Below, piece after piece: positions 63,509 to 64,000 of a DNA stretch of 64,000 nucleotides; within the stretch, counting starts at the first letter, position 1; every line of letters starts with the position of its first letter. A program made the translations under genes and the position numbers. This DNA comes from Rhodanobacter sp. GTDB taxonomy: Bacteria; Pseudomonadota; Gammaproteobacteria; Xanthomonadales; Rhodanobacteraceae. The stretch is taken from the NCBI GenBank assembly GCA_024711345.1, contig JANJTA010000005.1:62001-126000 (forward strand), read 5' to 3'. The notes under the pieces were generated by a model that searched no databases, was not told the origin of the DNA, and saw nothing but the letters and a program-made list of their open reading frames with translations.

Positions 63509-64000
63509 TCAGGCGGGCATGGCCGGCGCCGGGCAGCAGCGGTCGAGGAACGCCTGGTGCGTCGGCATCAGCTCGACGCAGCTGGCGACCACGTGGCTCA
63601 CGCTGGCCATGAACGCGGCCAGCTCGGCGTCGGGCATCTGGTCGACCAGCGGGTGGTAGCCTTGCGGCGCGATGCGCTGGCCCAGCATCACCTGCACCCA
63701 GCTCGGAGTCGCGAACATCTCCTCGCCGTCGCGGAAGAAGCGCCCGCTGTCGCGGAACAGGCGGATGTTGTCCGCCAGTGCCGGCGGAATCGACATCGTG
63801 CGGCACTGCTTCCAGAACGGCGTGTCGTCGCGTTCGGTGGCGTGGTAGTGCAGGATCAGGAAATCGCGGATGTGCTCGTACTCGAAGCGCGCCTGGGCGT
63901 TGTAGCGCTCGATCAGCACCGGGCTGAAATCGCGCTGCGGCAGCAGGTTGAGCAGGCGCGCGATGCCGGACTGGATCATGTAGATGCTGGTCGATTCCAG
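63509..64000 (-). CDS. Flavin-dependent tryptophan halogenase family protein (C-terminal part; continues beyond window)
   Basis: LESTSIYMIQSGIARLLNLLPQRDFSPVLIERYNAQARFEYEHIRDFLILHYHATERDDTPFWKQCRTMSIPPALADNIRLFRDSGRFF. Confidence 0.9.
   Translation of the reverse strand: MESTSIYMIQSGIARLLNLLPQRDFSPVLIERYNAQARFEYEHIRDFLILHYHATERDDTPFWKQCRTMSIPPALADNIRLFRDSGRFFRDGEEMFATPSWVQVMLGQRIAPQGYHPLVDQMPDAELAAFMASVSHVVASCVELMPTHQAFLDRCCPAPAMPA

Overview
This 64 kb, GC-rich window looks like chromosomal DNA from a Xanthomonadales-type gammaproteobacterium (Rhodanobacter/Dyella/Xanthomonas-like by protein character; no search was run). It spans the replication-origin neighbourhood (gyrB-recF-dnaN-dnaA / rpmH-rnpA-yidC-mnmE), with DnaA boxes and two perfect parS-like palindromes inside recF. 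Other recognisable blocks are: acs with an SSS-type hybrid histidine kinase and a LuxR-type regulator (CrbS/CrbR-like); tonB-exbB-exbD-exbD; hslVU; xerC-DUF484-dapF-lptM; a GNAT/RimK-like pair; aroE; xthA; and a sugar ABC transporter-glucoamylase-tryptophan halogenase locus that runs off the right edge. The most notable system is a compact mevalonate-pathway operon at 43674-48620 (mvaD, phosphomevalonate kinase, a single ORF fusing class II HMG-CoA reductase to mevalonate kinase, and type I idi). I do not know of a characterised enzyme with this HMGR-MvK architecture, and its novelty needs a database check. No CRISPR array, tRNA, rRNA, transposase or prophage was recognised. Many long ORFs in the supplied track are antisense/off-frame artefacts of high GC.
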